In this document: piece after piece, positions 63,575 through 64,000 of the stretch
Layout of the letters: each line of letters starts with the position of its first letter
How positions within the stretch are numbered: position 1 is the first letter of the stretch
NCBI GenBank assembly: GCA_029641185.1
Contig: JAPWGK010000022.1
Span: 620,001 to 684,000 of the forward strand
Direction of reading: 5' to 3'
DNA length: 64,000 nt
Source: Pseudofabraea citricarpa
Lineage: Eukaryota; Ascomycota; Leotiomycetes; Helotiales; Dermateaceae
Translations under genes and position numbers: made by a program
Notes under the pieces: model-generated
The model's input: only the letters and a program-made list of their open reading frames with translations
Told to the model about the DNA's origin: nothing
The model's database searches: none

Positions 63575-64000
63575 ATGCAGTCAATCTTCTCCAGCGGGGA
63601 ACCAAGCATTTTGGAGTCTCTTAGGGGTTTGGTGATAACGTCTTTCAATTTGGGGAGCTCCACTGCAGCTACACTGCAGCACGGAGATCTATACAATCAT
63701 ATATTCGACAATCTACCTAGCCAAATCTTCGTTGAGATTCTTTCGGATGCTTTTAGTGGTGTAATGAATAAGAGCTCGTTTTACTTGAAATTTTCTTTTT
63801 ATGTGTCTCATTCTCAGTGGCATTTTCAGTGGCACTTTAAGGTTTTCTGCTTTGAATCTGGGAGGAGAAAAATACCAAAATGTATTCTCTCTTTAGGTCA
63901 TGTGACGAGCACAGGATCTAGACCCAGCCCAAAAGTATCCTTCAGGCGGCGACCCGACTCACTGGATATTTTCCGGTGTTATGAGGATTTACAACATAAT
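63575..64000 (+). CDS. Open frame running off the right edge (possible F-box-like start)
   Basis: From ATG 63575 the frame stays open for 142 codons to the window end, with an in-frame stop just upstream. It reads MQSIFSSGEPSILESLRG, then at ~35-60 DLYNHIFDNLPSQIFVEILS, in which LPSQIFVEIL has the L-P-x-x-(I/L)-x-x-x-(I/L)-L shape of fungal F-box starts. The later part (basic, aromatic) shows nothing known and could contain an unspliced intron. Weak evidence; partial. Confidence 0.35.
   Translation, partial: MQSIFSSGEPSILESLRGLVITSFNLGSSTAATLQHGDLYNHIFDNLPSQIFVEILSDAFSGVMNKSSFYLKFSFYVSHSQWHFQWHFKVFCFESGRRKIPKCILSLGHVTSTGSRPSPKVSFRRRPDSLDIFRCYEDLQHN

Overview
The window looks like chromosomal DNA of a filamentous ascomycete. 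Genes carry short introns (39-74 bp, mostly 44-60) with fungal donors, acceptors and ctaac/ctgac-type branch points, and the gene families are typical of such fungi. A large block is degraded in the way expected of repeat-induced point mutation (RIP). A helotialean (Leotiomycete) host is a guess from overall flavour only. Reading frames below were rebuilt by hand by finding splice sites that restore conserved motifs.

Left arm (1-20.6 kb). Two convergent cytochrome P450s open the window: one cut by the window edge (1-1148, +), the other a relic lacking both ends (1294-2275, -). After a gene-poor stretch come a secreted class II haem peroxidase (5177-6451, +) and a small secreted protein (6965-7556, +). 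Then comes the most interesting segment, 8.1-17.5 kb. It holds an MFS transporter (-), a fused isocyanide synthase/Fe(II)-2-oxoglutarate dioxygenase (10527-12614, +), an FAD-dependent fumarate-reductase/TcuA-like oxidoreductase (12985-14520, -) and a PLP-dependent O-acetylhomoserine sulfhydrylase (15837-17460, +). This looks like a compact isocyanide biosynthetic gene cluster. The transporter and the synthase diverge from one ~1 kb intergenic region containing palindromes. Downstream are an ankyrin-repeat relic (~18.05-18.98 kb, -) and a secreted Cys-rich repeat protein (19319-20570, -) in which each repeat is one phase-0 exon.

Central block (~21.0-53.1 kb). About 32 kb of extreme A+T DNA almost without CpA or TpG, the pattern left by RIP. 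It has no believable gene. It contains a degraded Ty3/gypsy element (+ strand, protein motifs still traceable at 44.7-47.0 kb), several tandem repeat arrays, a large fold-back structure (40.2-40.6 kb), a ~190 bp direct repeat (40.6 and 52.5 kb), and one 300 bp CpG-rich, palindrome-rich island (50.69-50.99 kb) that has not been degraded.

Right arm (53.2-64 kb). A complete cytochrome P450 sits against the edge of the block (53224-54782, -). It is followed by a damaged or mis-spliced zinc-finger gene, a PLDc_N-type small membrane protein, a pyridoxamine-5'-phosphate-oxidase-like flavoprotein, an unknown two-exon protein, an IFI6/IFI27 (ISG12)-like membrane protein, and an open frame running off the right edge. 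These look like ordinary chromosomal genes with no shared pathway.
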